Below, in pieces: positions 37,271-46,206 of a stretch of DNA of 64,000 nucleotides. The first letter of the stretch is position 1. Each line of letters begins with the position of its first letter. Under the pieces are notes generated by a model, which saw nothing but the letters and a program-made list of their open reading frames with translations, was not told the DNA's origin and did not search any database. Source of the stretch: Chitinophaga sp. MM2321 (GTDB lineage: Bacteria; Bacteroidota; Bacteroidia; Chitinophagales; Chitinophagaceae). The stretch lies in assembly GCF_964033635.1 (NCBI RefSeq), contig NZ_OZ035533.1, positions 5,489,001-5,553,000 of the forward strand. The letters run 5' to 3'. The translations under genes were made by a program, and so were the position numbers.

Positions 37271-37711
37271 ATGATACAACGCATCCAGAGTCTTTATTTG
37301 CTGTTGGCTGGCGGTGCAGGCGTCGCCGCCCTGTTTTACAACATGTGGAAAGCCAAATTAAACACCGGCACTGAAACGTATGTGAATGCGTCCAGCAACT
37401 ACCTCCTGTTTGTCCTTTACGTCATCATTATACTGCTGGCGGCGATATGCATCTTCCTCTTTAAAAAGCGTAAAGTGCAGTTCCGCCTGACTATCTTCAA
37501 CATCCTGTTTACGGTAGCTGCATTGGCATACCAGTATTATGTGGTACAGGAAACGGCTAACAAACTGGCCAGTGGCGGCAACAGCATCGTTTCTGCTTCT
37601 TATCTCCCCGCATCTTTCTTACCTATCCTGATCATCATTTTCTTATTTCTTGCTGCAAGAGGAATTTTTAAAGATGAGAAACTGATTAAGTCATTGGATA
37701 GACTCAGATAA
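37271..37711 (+). CDS. DUF4293 family membrane protein
   Basis: The 146-residue protein has four hydrophobic segments (about 7-25, 43-64, 73-93 and 111-130) and begins MIQRIQSLYLLLAGG, the hallmark start of DUF4293 proteins of Bacteroidota. The function is unknown. Its stop lies 22 bases from a family I palindrome that fills the gap to the convergent uvrA. Confidence 0.87.
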   Translation: MIQRIQSLYLLLAGGAGVAALFYNMWKAKLNTGTETYVNASSNYLLFVLYVIIILLAAICIFLFKKRKVQFRLTIFNILFTVAALAYQYYVVQETANKLASGGNSIVSASYLPASFLPILIIIFLFLAARGIFKDEKLIKSLDRLR

Positions 37712-37733
37712 TTAAGATTTTTTGATTTTTTGA

Positions 37734-37817
37734 TTTTTTGATTTACGAATTTAGGGATTTGAAATGCAGCGGATATTTATGCTGCATTTCAAATCCCTAA
37801 ATTCGTAAATCAAAAAA
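37734..37817. repeat. Palindrome family I, perfect copy in a convergent gap
   Basis: Arms of 37 bp (37734-37770 and 37781-37817, from TTTTTTGATTTACGAATTTA to GAAATGCAGC) pair without mismatch around a 10-base loop. Two extra GATTTTTT units precede the left arm. The element lies between the convergent stops of the DUF4293 gene (37711) and uvrA (37819). It would form a strong hairpin in transcripts from both sides. Confidence 0.9.
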
Positions 37818-37818
37818 T

Positions 37819-40635
37819 TTAAATATATTCCCCAGTATAGCTTCCCTTCACATTCTTCAATCCGTCCGGTTCGCCGGCATATAGCAGGTTGCCACCACCA
37901 GCACCACCTTCCGGTCCAAGATCTATGAGCCAGTCGGCACTGCGGATTACGTCTAAGTTGTGTTCAATAACCAGTACGGTATGTCCCTGATTGATCAATG
38001 CATTGAAGGAGTTGAGCAGCTTTTTAATATCATGAAAATGTAGTCCGGTAGTAGGCTCATCGAAGATGAACATGATATGCCCCTGCGCTTTACCCTTGCC
38101 CAGGAACGATGCCAGCTTTACACGCTGCGCTTCGCCACCACTCAGGGTATCACTACTTTGACCCAATTTTATATATCCTAATCCTACTTCACTGAGCGGA
38201 CGTATTTTATTGCACACATCTTTTTCATCTTTGAAAAAATCCAGTGCTTCATCAACACTCAGTTCCAGTACATCATAAATATTTTTCCCTTTGTAGGTTA
38301 CTTCCAGCACTTCGTCCTTAAACCTCTTACCACCACAGCTTTCACAAAGCAGGTGTACATCTGCGAGAAACTGCATTTCTACTACCACTTCCCCTTCTCC
38401 CTTACAGGCATCACAGCGGCCACCATCTACGTTGAAAGAAAAATGTTTTGGCAGGAAGCCGCGCATTTTGCTCAACGGTTGTTTAGAATACAGATCCCTT
38501 ATTTCATCATACGCTTTGATGTAGGTAACAGGATTGGAACGGGATGATTTACCGATAGGATTCTGATCAATCATTTCTATCTGTGTAATATCATCTATTG
38601 CACCCGTCATTGCTTTATGATAACCCACTCTTTCTGCAAATTCACCTTTCAGTTTCATGAGTGCCGGGTAGAGGATCTGCTTTACCAGCGTGGTTTTCCC
38701 GGACCCACTCACACCTGTTACTACTGTCAGTACTTCTAACGGAAAATCTACTGTTATATCTTTCAGGTTATGTTGCCGGCAACCTTCGAGCGTGATGGCT
38801 TTCTTCCACTTGCGTAATTTCAAAGGAGGATCGATACGCAGGTTGCCGCTGAGATACTTACCGGTAAGACTTTTACCATCCGTCAGTATCTCCGGGTAGG
38901 TACCGGCAAAGATCACTTCACCACCGAGGTGACTGGCCAATGGTCCCATGTCGATGATGTAATCTGCTTCTTCCATCATCTGTTCATCATGTTCTACCAC
39001 CACTACGGTATTACCCAGGTCGCGCAGCTCTTTTAATACCCTGATCAACCGGTGTGTATCGCGCGCATGCAAACCGATACTTGGTTCATCCAGGATATAC
39101 ATGGAATTGGTGAGGTTACTACCCAGGGTACGTGTCAGCTGTATACGCTGACTCTCGCCACCACTCAGAGTATTAGCCACACGGTTTAAGGTAAGATAAC
39201 CTAAGCCTACATCCATCAATGTTTTTAGCCGGTGATTTATTTCAAAGAGAATACGTTTGGCAATCTGCTGATCGTATTCATTCAGTTCCAGTTTTGTGAA
39301 CCATACCTGCAGGTTTTCCACCGGCATATCTACAAGGTCGGCAATGTTGCAGCCACCTACTTTAATGTATAATGCTTCTTTACGTAAACGCCCGCCACCA
39401 CATTCGGGGCAGATAGTGCGACCGCGATAACGCGCTTGTAATACACGGTACTGCACCTTGTAGAGGTTTTGCTCTACCATTTTGAAGAACTCATTCAGTC
39501 CATAGAAATGTTCGTTGCCGGTCCATAGCAACTTCACCTGTTCATCTGTAAGATCTGCTATGGGCTTGTGTACGGGGAATCCGAATTTGCGCGATGCTTT
39601 TATCAGTGCTTCTTTGTATTCGCCCATCTTCTCTCCTCTCCAGGGCGCCACTGCGCCTTCAAATACACTCAGCCGCTTATCTGGTATTACCAGGTCGGCA
39701 TCAATACCCAATACCTGGCCAAACCCTTCGCAGGAAGGGCAAGCACCATAGGGGTTATTGAAAGAGAACAGGTTTGGAACAGGTTCTTCAAACTGGATAC
39801 CATCCAGTTCAAAACGATTGGCAAAATGGTTCATCGGTTTGCCGTCTACTTCCAGATAACAGTCGCCTTCACTTTCATAGAAAGCTGTTTGTACGCTGTC
39901 GGCAATACGATGCTGGTCATCTTCCTCAAAATCTTTTACTACGAGTCTGTCTATCAGTACCCAGGCATCTTCTGGTACTGCCGGTTTTTTTTGTTCCTGT
40001 AATTCTTCAATGCGCAATAATCCGGTACCTTCCGCGGAGGGCGAATAAAGCCTTGAAAATCCTTTCTGCATCAGGATATTCAGTTCCTCTTTCACATCCC
40101 TTTTAGCGTGACGGCGGAAAGGCACCAGCAGCAATACTTTGCTGCCGTGTTTCAATTTCACGATAAAATCCACCACATCACTTACTTCATGCTTTTTCAC
40201 CAGTTGCCCCGAAACAGGAGAATAGGTTTTACCCACGCGGCCAAACAGGAGGCGGAGGTAATCATATATTTCCGTCATAGAACCCACGGTAGACCGGGGG
40301 GTGCGGGTGATCACCTTTTGCTCAATAGCTATAGCCGGGCAAATACCTTTTATATAGTCTACATCCGGCTTGTTCATCCGCATGAGAAACTGCCGGGCAT
40401 AAGAACTGAGACTTTCCGCATAGCGGCGTTGCCCTTCGGCATACAAGGTATCCATGGTCAGGGAAGATTTTCCCGAACCGGACACGCCCGTAACCACTAC
40501 TAGTTTACTACGGGGGATAGAGACACTTACATTCTTCAGGTTATGTACCCTTGCGCCTTTTATAAAAATATGGTCCTGTGGGCTAACCCGCTGAGGATCA
40601 ATTACGGTTTCCTTCTTTTTAACTTTTGTAGCCAT
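37819..40635 (-). CDS. uvrA: Excinuclease ABC subunit A
   Basis: The 938-residue protein is the damage-sensing ATPase of nucleotide excision repair. It has two ABC-type sites (first Walker [11 protein letters not shown], second [10 protein letters not shown], signatures [12 protein letters not shown] and [12 protein letters not shown]) and two zinc-binding cysteine sets ([12 protein letters not shown]...CPECGG and CDACKGEG...CESCGG). Length is normal. A TAAATTTG -7 box (40643-40650) lies 7 bases before the ATG. Confidence 0.98.
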   Translation of the reverse strand: MATKVKKKETVIDPQRVSPQDHIFIKGARVHNLKNVSVSIPRSKLVVVTGVSGSGKSSLTMDTLYAEGQRRYAESLSSYARQFLMRMNKPDVDYIKGICPAIAIEQKVITRTPRSTVGSMTEIYDYLRLLFGRVGKTYSPVSGQLVKKHEVSDVVDFIVKLKHGSKVLLLVPFRRHAKRDVKEELNILMQKGFSRLYSPSAEGTGLLRIEELQEQKKPAVPEDAWVLIDRLVVKDFEEDDQHRIADSVQTAFYESEGDCYLEVDGKPMNHFANRFELDGIQFEEPVPNLFSFNNPYGACPSCEGFGQVLGIDADLVIPDKRLSVFEGAVAPWRGEKMGEYKEALIKASRKFGFPVHKPIADLTDEQVKLLWTGNEHFYGLNEFFKMVEQNLYKVQYRVLQARYRGRTICPECGGGRLRKEALYIKVGGCNIADLVDMPVENLQVWFTKLELNEYDQQIAKRILFEINHRLKTLMDVGLGYLTLNRVANTLSGGESQRIQLTRTLGSNLTNSMYILDEPSIGLHARDTHRLIRVLKELRDLGNTVVVVEHDEQMMEEADYIIDMGPLASHLGGEVIFAGTYPEILTDGKSLTGKYLSGNLRIDPPLKLRKWKKAITLEGCRQHNLKDITVDFPLEVLTVVTGVSGSGKTTLVKQILYPALMKLKGEFAERVGYHKAMTGAIDDITQIEMIDQNPIGKSSRSNPVTYIKAYDEIRDLYSKQPLSKMRGFLPKHFSFNVDGGRCDACKGEGEVVVEMQFLADVHLLCESCGGKRFKDEVLEVTYKGKNIYDVLELSVDEALDFFKDEKDVCNKIRPLSEVGLGYIKLGQSSDTLSGGEAQRVKLASFLGKGKAQGHIMFIFDEPTTGLHFHDIKKLLNSFNALINQGHTVLVIEHNLDVIRSADWLIDLGPEGGAGGGNLLYAGEPDGLKNVKGSYTGEYI

Positions 40636-40642
40636 GACAGAA

Positions 40643-40650
40643 CAAATTTA
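40643..40650 (-). promoter_or_regulatory. -7 element abutting the uvrA start codon
   Basis: TAAATTTG on the minus strand fits TAnnTTTG, 7 bases before the ATG at 40633-40635. No -33 box and no LexA-like palindrome were seen near it. Confidence 0.4.
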
Positions 40651-40773
40651 AGGGAAAAGCTGTTAGCTATATATGATTAAGTTTTAGGAGAGAAGGGTCG
40701 GTTATACATTTCTTTAATCCGCCAAAAGTCAATATCAAAAGGCTAAAAGCCCAAAAACCACAGCTAATTATTA

Positions 40774-40804
40774 TTTGTTTTATTGAACTAATCTTTTATA
40801 TTTG
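40774..40804 (+). promoter_or_regulatory. Consensus promoter of the sigma factor gene
   Basis: TTTG (40774-40777), 19 bases, then TATATTTG (40797-40804): a full match to the Bacteroidota housekeeping consensus in both boxes and in spacing. The ATG is at 40952, so the leader is about 140 bases. Confidence 0.8.
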
Positions 40805-40951
40805 CATAGCACCTGTTCTATACCTTATAATAACTAACAATATCATTCACTTAAAAAATTGCTCATTATCGTATAAACTCTACTTAAAAAAAACAACCAA
40901 GTGGCTGTAAAGTCCGTATTTATTTACTAACCCGTCTAGTTGTAGAAGTTT

Positions 40952-41533
40952 ATGCAAATAATGTACAAATTGTGTGATGAGCAGTTAATCACCCTCTTTA
41001 AGAAGGGACATACTTCAGCATTGGAGGAATTGGTTCACCGCCATAAGGATAAAGTATTTACATCTATCTTATTACTCGTTAAGGATTCCTTTCTGGCAGA
41101 AGACATCTTCCAGGACACTTTCATCAAAATTATTGACACCATCCGGGCAGAACGTTACACGGAAAAAGGAAAGTTTTTACCGTGGGCCATGCGCATAGCG
41201 CATAACCTTTGCGTGGATCATTTCAGGAAGATCAAGCGTACGCCAATGATCAAAACCGGCGACGATAAAGATATATTCGATGTGCTTGGATTCAGTGATA
41301 GTTGTATAGAGGAAAAAATTATTACCCGGCAAAGCCACGACCGTGTCCGCAGAATGCTGGACATGTTACCGGAGGAACAACGTGAAGTAATTATCCTGCG
41401 CCACTATGCCGAATTAAGTTTCAAAGAAATTGCAGATCTCACGCAAGTGAGCATCAATACAGCATTAGGTCGGATGCGATATGGTCTGATCAATCTCCGC
41501 AAAATGATGACGGAGAAGCAAATTTGTCTATGA
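40952..41533 (+). CDS. RNA polymerase sigma-70 family factor (ECF-like)
   Basis: The 193-residue protein has sigma region 2 (about 20-90, VFTSILLLVKDSFLAEDIFQDTFIKI and FLPWAMRIAHNLCVDHFRK) and region 4 (about 130-185, LPEEQREVIILRHYAELSFKEIADL with the HTH VSINTALGRMRYG). It lacks regions 1 and 3, so it is of the ECF type. No anti-sigma or SusCD-type genes are next to it, so it is probably a stand-alone factor. It has a consensus promoter and a hairpin terminator of its own. The regulon is unknown. Confidence 0.93.
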   Translation: MQIMYKLCDEQLITLFKKGHTSALEELVHRHKDKVFTSILLLVKDSFLAEDIFQDTFIKIIDTIRAERYTEKGKFLPWAMRIAHNLCVDHFRKIKRTPMIKTGDDKDIFDVLGFSDSCIEEKIITRQSHDRVRRMLDMLPEEQREVIILRHYAELSFKEIADLTQVSINTALGRMRYGLINLRKMMTEKQICL

Positions 41534-41560
41534 ACGACCCTTTTTTTTGCTTGCCAGCAG

Positions 41561-41597
41561 CGGGCGGCCGGATGTAATGTCCGACCGCTCGTTATTT
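41561..41597 (+). terminator. Terminator of the sigma factor gene
   Basis: A 12-pair GC-rich stem (41561-41572 with 41580-41591, one G-U and one C-A) with a seven-base loop is followed by TTATTTT. It lies 27 bases after the sigma factor stop. Confidence 0.7.
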
Positions 41598-41619
41598 TAA
41601 GCAGGTCCATCTCCCTGTA

Positions 41620-42819
41620 TTAAGCTTTCTCTACAATCATCGCTGCTCCCTGTCCCACGCCTACACACATGGTAGCAAGGCCGTATCTTGTTTCAGGCCG
41701 GCGCTTCATTTCATGCAATAAAGTAGTTAAGATTCTTGCACCGCTACAACCCAGCGGGTGACCGATAGCAATAGAGCCACCGTTTACATTGACGATTTCC
41801 GGATTAATGCCCAGATCGCGCATACAGGCGAGTGACTGGGAGGCAAATGCCTCATTCAGCTCTGCCAGGTGCAACTGGTTTACGGTCAGTCCTGCGCGGC
41901 GCAATGCCTTCTGTGAGGCAGGTACAGGGCCTATTCCCATAATGGAAGGATCTACGCCGGCTACTGCCATAGACCTGATGATCGCCAGCGGTTGCAGGTT
42001 AAATTGTTTCAATGCCTTTTCAGATACCACCAATACAGCGGCAGCGCCGTCGTTGATACCGGAAGAATTACCCGCTGTTACCGTTCCGTCTTTTGCAAAT
42101 GCGGGTCTCAGCCCTGCAAGCTTTTCCAGCGTAGTTTCCCGCGGATGTTCATCTCTCGAAAATAATACCTGCTCTTCTTTATTGGGCGTAATGGGTACCG
42201 GAATAATCTCCGCGCCCCACCGACCGGCATCCAGGGCCTGACGGTAGCGGGTCTGACTGCGAAATGCAAACAAATCCTGTTCCTCCCGGCTTATATTCCA
42301 CTGCCTGGCAACATTTTCTGCGGTTTCACCCATGGAATACGGGTAGTACATGTCCGCCAGCTTTTTATTGGTAAAACGCCAGCCGATAGTGGAGTCAAAG
42401 ATCTCCGCCTTGCGGCTGAAAGCCCCTTCCGATTTACCCATTACCAGCGGCGCACGGGTCATGCTTTCCACGCCACCAGCCAGGTATACATCTCCTTCAC
42501 CACACATCACTGCACGGGCAACATCCATCACGGCCTGCATACCTGAAGCACATAACCGGTTCACGGTGTTGCCAGCCACGGTAACCGGCAAACCAGCCAG
42601 TAAAGCGGCCATCCGGGCTACATCCCTGTTATCTTCTCCTGCCTGGTTGGCTGCTCCCGCAATCACATCTTCAATAACAGCAGGGTCCAGGGAGGGATTC
42701 CTTTTTAATAATGCTTTAATCAGATGCGCCAGCATATCATCCGGACGAATGGTGCTTAATGCACCCCCATAACGGCCGATAGGCGTACGTACCACATCTA
42801 CTATGTAAGCAACTTGCAT
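41620..42819 (-). CDS. Thiolase (3-oxoadipyl-CoA or acetyl-CoA acyltransferase type)
   Basis: Starting at the ATG at 42819 (399 residues) the protein begins MQVAYIVDVVRTPIGRYGGA, the standard thiolase start; the longer frame to 42900 adds a non-homologous hydrophobic extension. Catalytic residues are visible: Cys in NRLCASGMQAV, His in IAIGHPLGCSGAR and Cys in ATMCVGVGQG. The string GANQAGEDNRDVARMAALLAGLP and the FSRKAEIFDSTIGWRF block look most like 3-oxoadipyl-CoA thiolase (PcaF/PaaJ), but no aromatic degradation genes are near, so a general acetyl-CoA acetyltransferase remains possible. It converges with the sigma factor gene. Confidence 0.88.
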   Translation of the reverse strand: MQVAYIVDVVRTPIGRYGGALSTIRPDDMLAHLIKALLKRNPSLDPAVIEDVIAGAANQAGEDNRDVARMAALLAGLPVTVAGNTVNRLCASGMQAVMDVARAVMCGEGDVYLAGGVESMTRAPLVMGKSEGAFSRKAEIFDSTIGWRFTNKKLADMYYPYSMGETAENVARQWNISREEQDLFAFRSQTRYRQALDAGRWGAEIIPVPITPNKEEQVLFSRDEHPRETTLEKLAGLRPAFAKDGTVTAGNSSGINDGAAAVLVVSEKALKQFNLQPLAIIRSMAVAGVDPSIMGIGPVPASQKALRRAGLTVNQLHLAELNEAFASQSLACMRDLGINPEIVNVNGGSIAIGHPLGCSGARILTTLLHEMKRRPETRYGLATMCVGVGQGAAMIVEKA

Positions 42820-43023
42820 GTTGGAGTATTGGTTTGCCTGCAAGATAAAACACATCGCCGGAATCAGTGGGAGAAAAACTGCAAACCAGTTAGTAACCAA
42901 ACTATTAAACGGGTAAAGCCGCCAGATATAAGCTGATTCCTGCCTTCCAGGAAATGCCGCTTTGCCCGCTCACACAGATCAGTAGTTTTGCCCATCACTT
43001 TCATCTTTTTAAAATTACCCCAA

Positions 43024-44952
43024 ATGAAAAAGTCCATGAACTACCTGTTGCTGGCTACATGTATTGCAGCCACCCCGGCCATTTCCCGGGCGCAACAACC
43101 TGCCGGGGAAAACACGGCAAATCTTTCCGAGCTACTTTACAGACCCATTAAAACTACCGCTCCTGTGCTGGAAGGAACAGAACCCGCCCAACAAAAAAGT
43201 CCTGTTCCCAATCCGTCGCTACGTGCCCCCATCAACCGGGTAACACCCGCAAAACAATGGAACCGCATTACCCCCGGCGCCACACAACTGATCACCGCCG
43301 ACAACCTTGCTGAAAAACCGGTGAGGGTGATGAAAGCAAATGCCCCGGCATTCTGCACCGTACCTACTGTAACGATTGGCTGTTGCGGCTATTCCATCAA
43401 AGATGAAGTAGCCAACAAGAATATTTTCTATTCTTCTCCCAAAACTGTTTTTGGTAATGAAGACGACGCCAGGGCATATGCAGAAAGCCTGACACCCAAA
43501 ATGCCTTTCTTTGTGCCCTATACCAACAGCAAAGTATATCCCGCCGGTGGCTGGATATATGACAATGGTAGCGGCCATGGCTCTGTAGACTTTCTTAAAA
43601 CCAGCGATGCCTATGGTGCCGGTATTGACCCCACTTTCGGCGTATATGCCGCCGCACCGGGTAAAGTACTTACTGCCAGGTGGGATGATTTGTTTGGGAA
43701 TGTGGTCATCATTGAGCACACCGCCAGCGATGGCACCCAATACCGCACCGGCTATTTCCACCTGCGGGGCGGCTTTGACCAGGATATTGCACACGCAAAA
43801 AATATCGCAGTTGGCGACCCTTCCAATAAAGATGCCCGCGATACCAAGTATAAAAAATTTGCCAACCTGTCCAACCCCTCCAAACTGCTGTGGGGCACCA
43901 ATGATCAAAAGCTGAAAGTAAAGGCAGGTGACCAGGTAGCTGCCGGCCAGCAGATTGCGTGGAGCGGTAATACCGGCTATGGTGGCGCAGGCTGGGGGCT
44001 CAACCCCGACGGTACGCCTACCAATCCTAATACGGCCAATAACCACCTGCATTTTATGCTGTGGGTAAAAAGCCCTAAACCAGCTACGGGAGTGGACTGG
44101 ATGGAAGTAGATCCATACGGCGTATATGCCAAGGTAAATAACGATACCAAAGACTGTTATGATCTGGGCGCCACCAGCGCCTTTAACCGGTTCTTTGCAC
44201 CTTTCTACCCTTCTTTTCATAATGTGCCGGTGCAGTATATCACCCGCTACTGGGGCTACTATACAGGTATGGGCATGGCATTGCAAACATTGAGCGTACA
44301 TAAATCAGGCAATGAATACCTGGCTTCCGGTTCTTTTCAATCCGGCCTGCCATCTGCCTGGTACTGCCGGATCAATATGAATGCAACGCAATACCAGCAA
44401 TACTTTGATGAATATTACGCGAAAGGATATATTCCCCGGCAGATTGCCGTTACCAGCGAAAACGGCAGCCCATTGTTTACCGTTATCTGGAAACAAAGAG
44501 GAAATGAAAATTTTGCAGCTGTTCACAATATCACGGACGAGCAATGGAACGCTAAATGGAAAACGCTGGTAGACCAGCAAAAGATGCGGGTAACAGAGCA
44601 TGTGGCTTATTTTGCAGGTGGTAAACGCTATCATGCCGGTGTTTTCGGCAGCAGTAATCCCGGTGGTTTTTATCAATACTCCGGAATGGGTATCAATGAC
44701 TTCTCCAAAAAATTTGATGATCTGAACAAAGCAGGATTTATGACGGTAAATGTAAATGTGGCGGAAAACGGAAGTCAGAAAACGGTAAATGGCCTATGGT
44801 GGCCTAAAAACAAAGCTTATTATGCTTATATGGATATGTCGCCGGCTGATTATCAGTCAAAATTCACGAGCCTGACTGCCCAGGGATTCCAGCTTTACCG
44901 GATCCAGGGTTATGCCAACTCTTCCAAATTCGCTGCTATCTGGATGAAATAG
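43024..44952 (+). CDS. Secreted M23-type peptidase with C-terminal tandem repeats
   Basis: From the ATG at 43024 (642 residues) the protein has a signal peptide (MKKSMNYLLLATCIAATPAISRAQ); the frame to 42988 adds 12 unsuited residues. The middle part is LytM/M23-like: the HxxxD zinc motif in GSGHGSVDF, strands AAPGKVLTA and GNVVIIEHT, VKAGDQVAAGQQIAWSGNTG and the HxH in NNHLHFML. Such enzymes cut peptidoglycan cross-links. The last third (about 400-642) consists of repeated Trp/Tyr-rich units (QWNAKWKTLVDQQ, DFSKKFDDLNKAGF, DYQSKFTSLTAQGF) resembling the bacterial tandem repeat domain (BTRD1) found in secreted hydrolases. An inserted loop between the two zinc motifs is longer than usual. Confidence 0.83.
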   Translation: MKKSMNYLLLATCIAATPAISRAQQPAGENTANLSELLYRPIKTTAPVLEGTEPAQQKSPVPNPSLRAPINRVTPAKQWNRITPGATQLITADNLAEKPVRVMKANAPAFCTVPTVTIGCCGYSIKDEVANKNIFYSSPKTVFGNEDDARAYAESLTPKMPFFVPYTNSKVYPAGGWIYDNGSGHGSVDFLKTSDAYGAGIDPTFGVYAAAPGKVLTARWDDLFGNVVIIEHTASDGTQYRTGYFHLRGGFDQDIAHAKNIAVGDPSNKDARDTKYKKFANLSNPSKLLWGTNDQKLKVKAGDQVAAGQQIAWSGNTGYGGAGWGLNPDGTPTNPNTANNHLHFMLWVKSPKPATGVDWMEVDPYGVYAKVNNDTKDCYDLGATSAFNRFFAPFYPSFHNVPVQYITRYWGYYTGMGMALQTLSVHKSGNEYLASGSFQSGLPSAWYCRINMNATQYQQYFDEYYAKGYIPRQIAVTSENGSPLFTVIWKQRGNENFAAVHNITDEQWNAKWKTLVDQQKMRVTEHVAYFAGGKRYHAGVFGSSNPGGFYQYSGMGINDFSKKFDDLNKAGFMTVNVNVAENGSQKTVNGLWWPKNKAYYAYMDMSPADYQSKFTSLTAQGFQLYRIQGYANSSKFAAIWMK

Positions 44953-44973
44953 ACCGAATACACTTATGACCCG

Positions 44974-45010
44974 GATGCCACGGCTGTGAAGAGGCCGTGG
45001 CATCATCTTT
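44974..45010 (+). terminator. Terminator of the M23 peptidase gene
   Basis: An 11-bp perfect stem GATGCCACGGC/GCCGTGGCATC (44974-44984 with 44994-45004) with a nine-base loop is followed by ATCTTTT. It begins 21 bases after the stop codon. Confidence 0.75.
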
Positions 45011-45104
45011 TAAGGTCAATCTGTCAGTAACCCCAATATTTCGTATCTTCGCCGCTACGTTCTGACTGCCGGAAGGCAGCCAATTATATAATTAACAGTC
45101 AATA

Positions 45105-46148
45105 ATGAAGTCTGACAAAAAGAATATCCGGCATTTAAGTCTGCCGGCTTTACAGGAATATTTCGGGTCTATTGAAGAAAAGCCCTTCCGTGCCAAACAA
45201 GTGTACGAATGGCTTTGGCTACGGCACGCCAGCAGCTTTGAAGCCATGACCAATCTTTCCAAAGAATTACGTCAAAAACTGGAAGATAACTTTACCCTTC
45301 CCGCTGTAAAAATAGATGCCGTCCAACAAAGTACGGATGGTACTATTAAAAGCAGATTCCGCTTACATGATGATCATCTTGTAGAAGGTGTACTTATTCC
45401 TACCGATTCCAGGCAAACTGCCTGCGTATCTTCACAGGTGGGTTGCAGTCTGAGCTGCAAATTCTGCGCAACGGGCTATATGGACCGGAAGCGTAACCTC
45501 GATTTTGACGAGATCTATGATGAAGTGGCGCTATTAAATCAGCAGGCACTTGAACATAACGGAAAAAAACTCAGCAACATCGTATTTATGGGTATGGGTG
45601 AGCCTTTACTCAACTACAAAAATGTGCTGCAATCTATTGAGCGCATTACCTCCCCCGACGGCCTGGGCATGTCCCCGAAACGGATCACCGTTTCCACCGC
45701 TGGTGTGGCCAAAATGATCCGGCAACTGGGTGATGATAAAGTCCGCTTTAACCTCGCCATCTCTTTACATGCCGCCAATGATAAGAAACGCAGCGAAATA
45801 ATGCCGATCAATGATACCAACAACCTGAAGGAACTGATCGATGCGCTGAACTATTTTTACAAGGCTACCGAAAACGAAATCTCTTTCGAATATATTCTCT
45901 TCAAAGATTTTAATGACTCCCCAGATGATGCTGACGAGCTCATTAAAATTTACCGGCAAGTACCTGCTGACCTGGTAAATATTATCGAATACAATCCGAT
46001 AGATAATGCACGCTTTCAGAAACCTGATTCACAAACAGCGGAAGAATTCATGGAGTATCTGACAAAACACCGCGTGAATGCCAGATTACGCCGCAGTCGT
46101 GGTAAAGATATCGACGCTGCATGCGGACAACTGGCAAACAAAGGCTGA
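45105..46148 (+). CDS. rlmN: Dual-specificity RNA methyltransferase RlmN
   Basis: The 347-residue radical-SAM enzyme methylates C2 of A2503 in 23S rRNA (and A37 of some tRNAs). The iron-sulfur cluster motif CSLSCKFC (Cys114, Cys118, Cys121) is intact, as are GMGEPLLNY, and the C-terminal catalytic Cys340 in DAACGQLA. The N-terminal helical domain (FRAKQVYEWLW) is also standard. It lies ahead of two pseudouridine synthase genes on the same strand, forming an RNA-modification cluster. Confidence 0.97.
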   Translation: MKSDKKNIRHLSLPALQEYFGSIEEKPFRAKQVYEWLWLRHASSFEAMTNLSKELRQKLEDNFTLPAVKIDAVQQSTDGTIKSRFRLHDDHLVEGVLIPTDSRQTACVSSQVGCSLSCKFCATGYMDRKRNLDFDEIYDEVALLNQQALEHNGKKLSNIVFMGMGEPLLNYKNVLQSIERITSPDGLGMSPKRITVSTAGVAKMIRQLGDDKVRFNLAISLHAANDKKRSEIMPINDTNNLKELIDALNYFYKATENEISFEYILFKDFNDSPDDADELIKIYRQVPADLVNIIEYNPIDNARFQKPDSQTAEEFMEYLTKHRVNARLRRSRGKDIDAACGQLANKG

Positions 46149-46206
46149 TCATTAAAACAAAATTTCTATTGACTATGTACGCATGGTCATCAATTAATAA
46201 TAATTT

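Larger units (their letters stand above)
40636..40951. other. Long intergenic region between uvrA and the sigma factor gene
   Basis: This 316-base gap holds no credible gene. At its left end is the uvrA -7 box (40643-40650, minus strand) and in the middle the sigma factor promoter (40774-40804, plus strand). The stretch from 40805 to 40951 would be the untranslated leader of the sigma factor mRNA; it is AT-rich and shows no clear hairpin. Confidence 0.6.

Noticed and set aside
43219..44301. 360-codon minus-strand frame inside the M23 peptidase gene
   Set aside because: It is antisense to a protein with clear signal peptide and zinc motifs, and its own product shows no family features.
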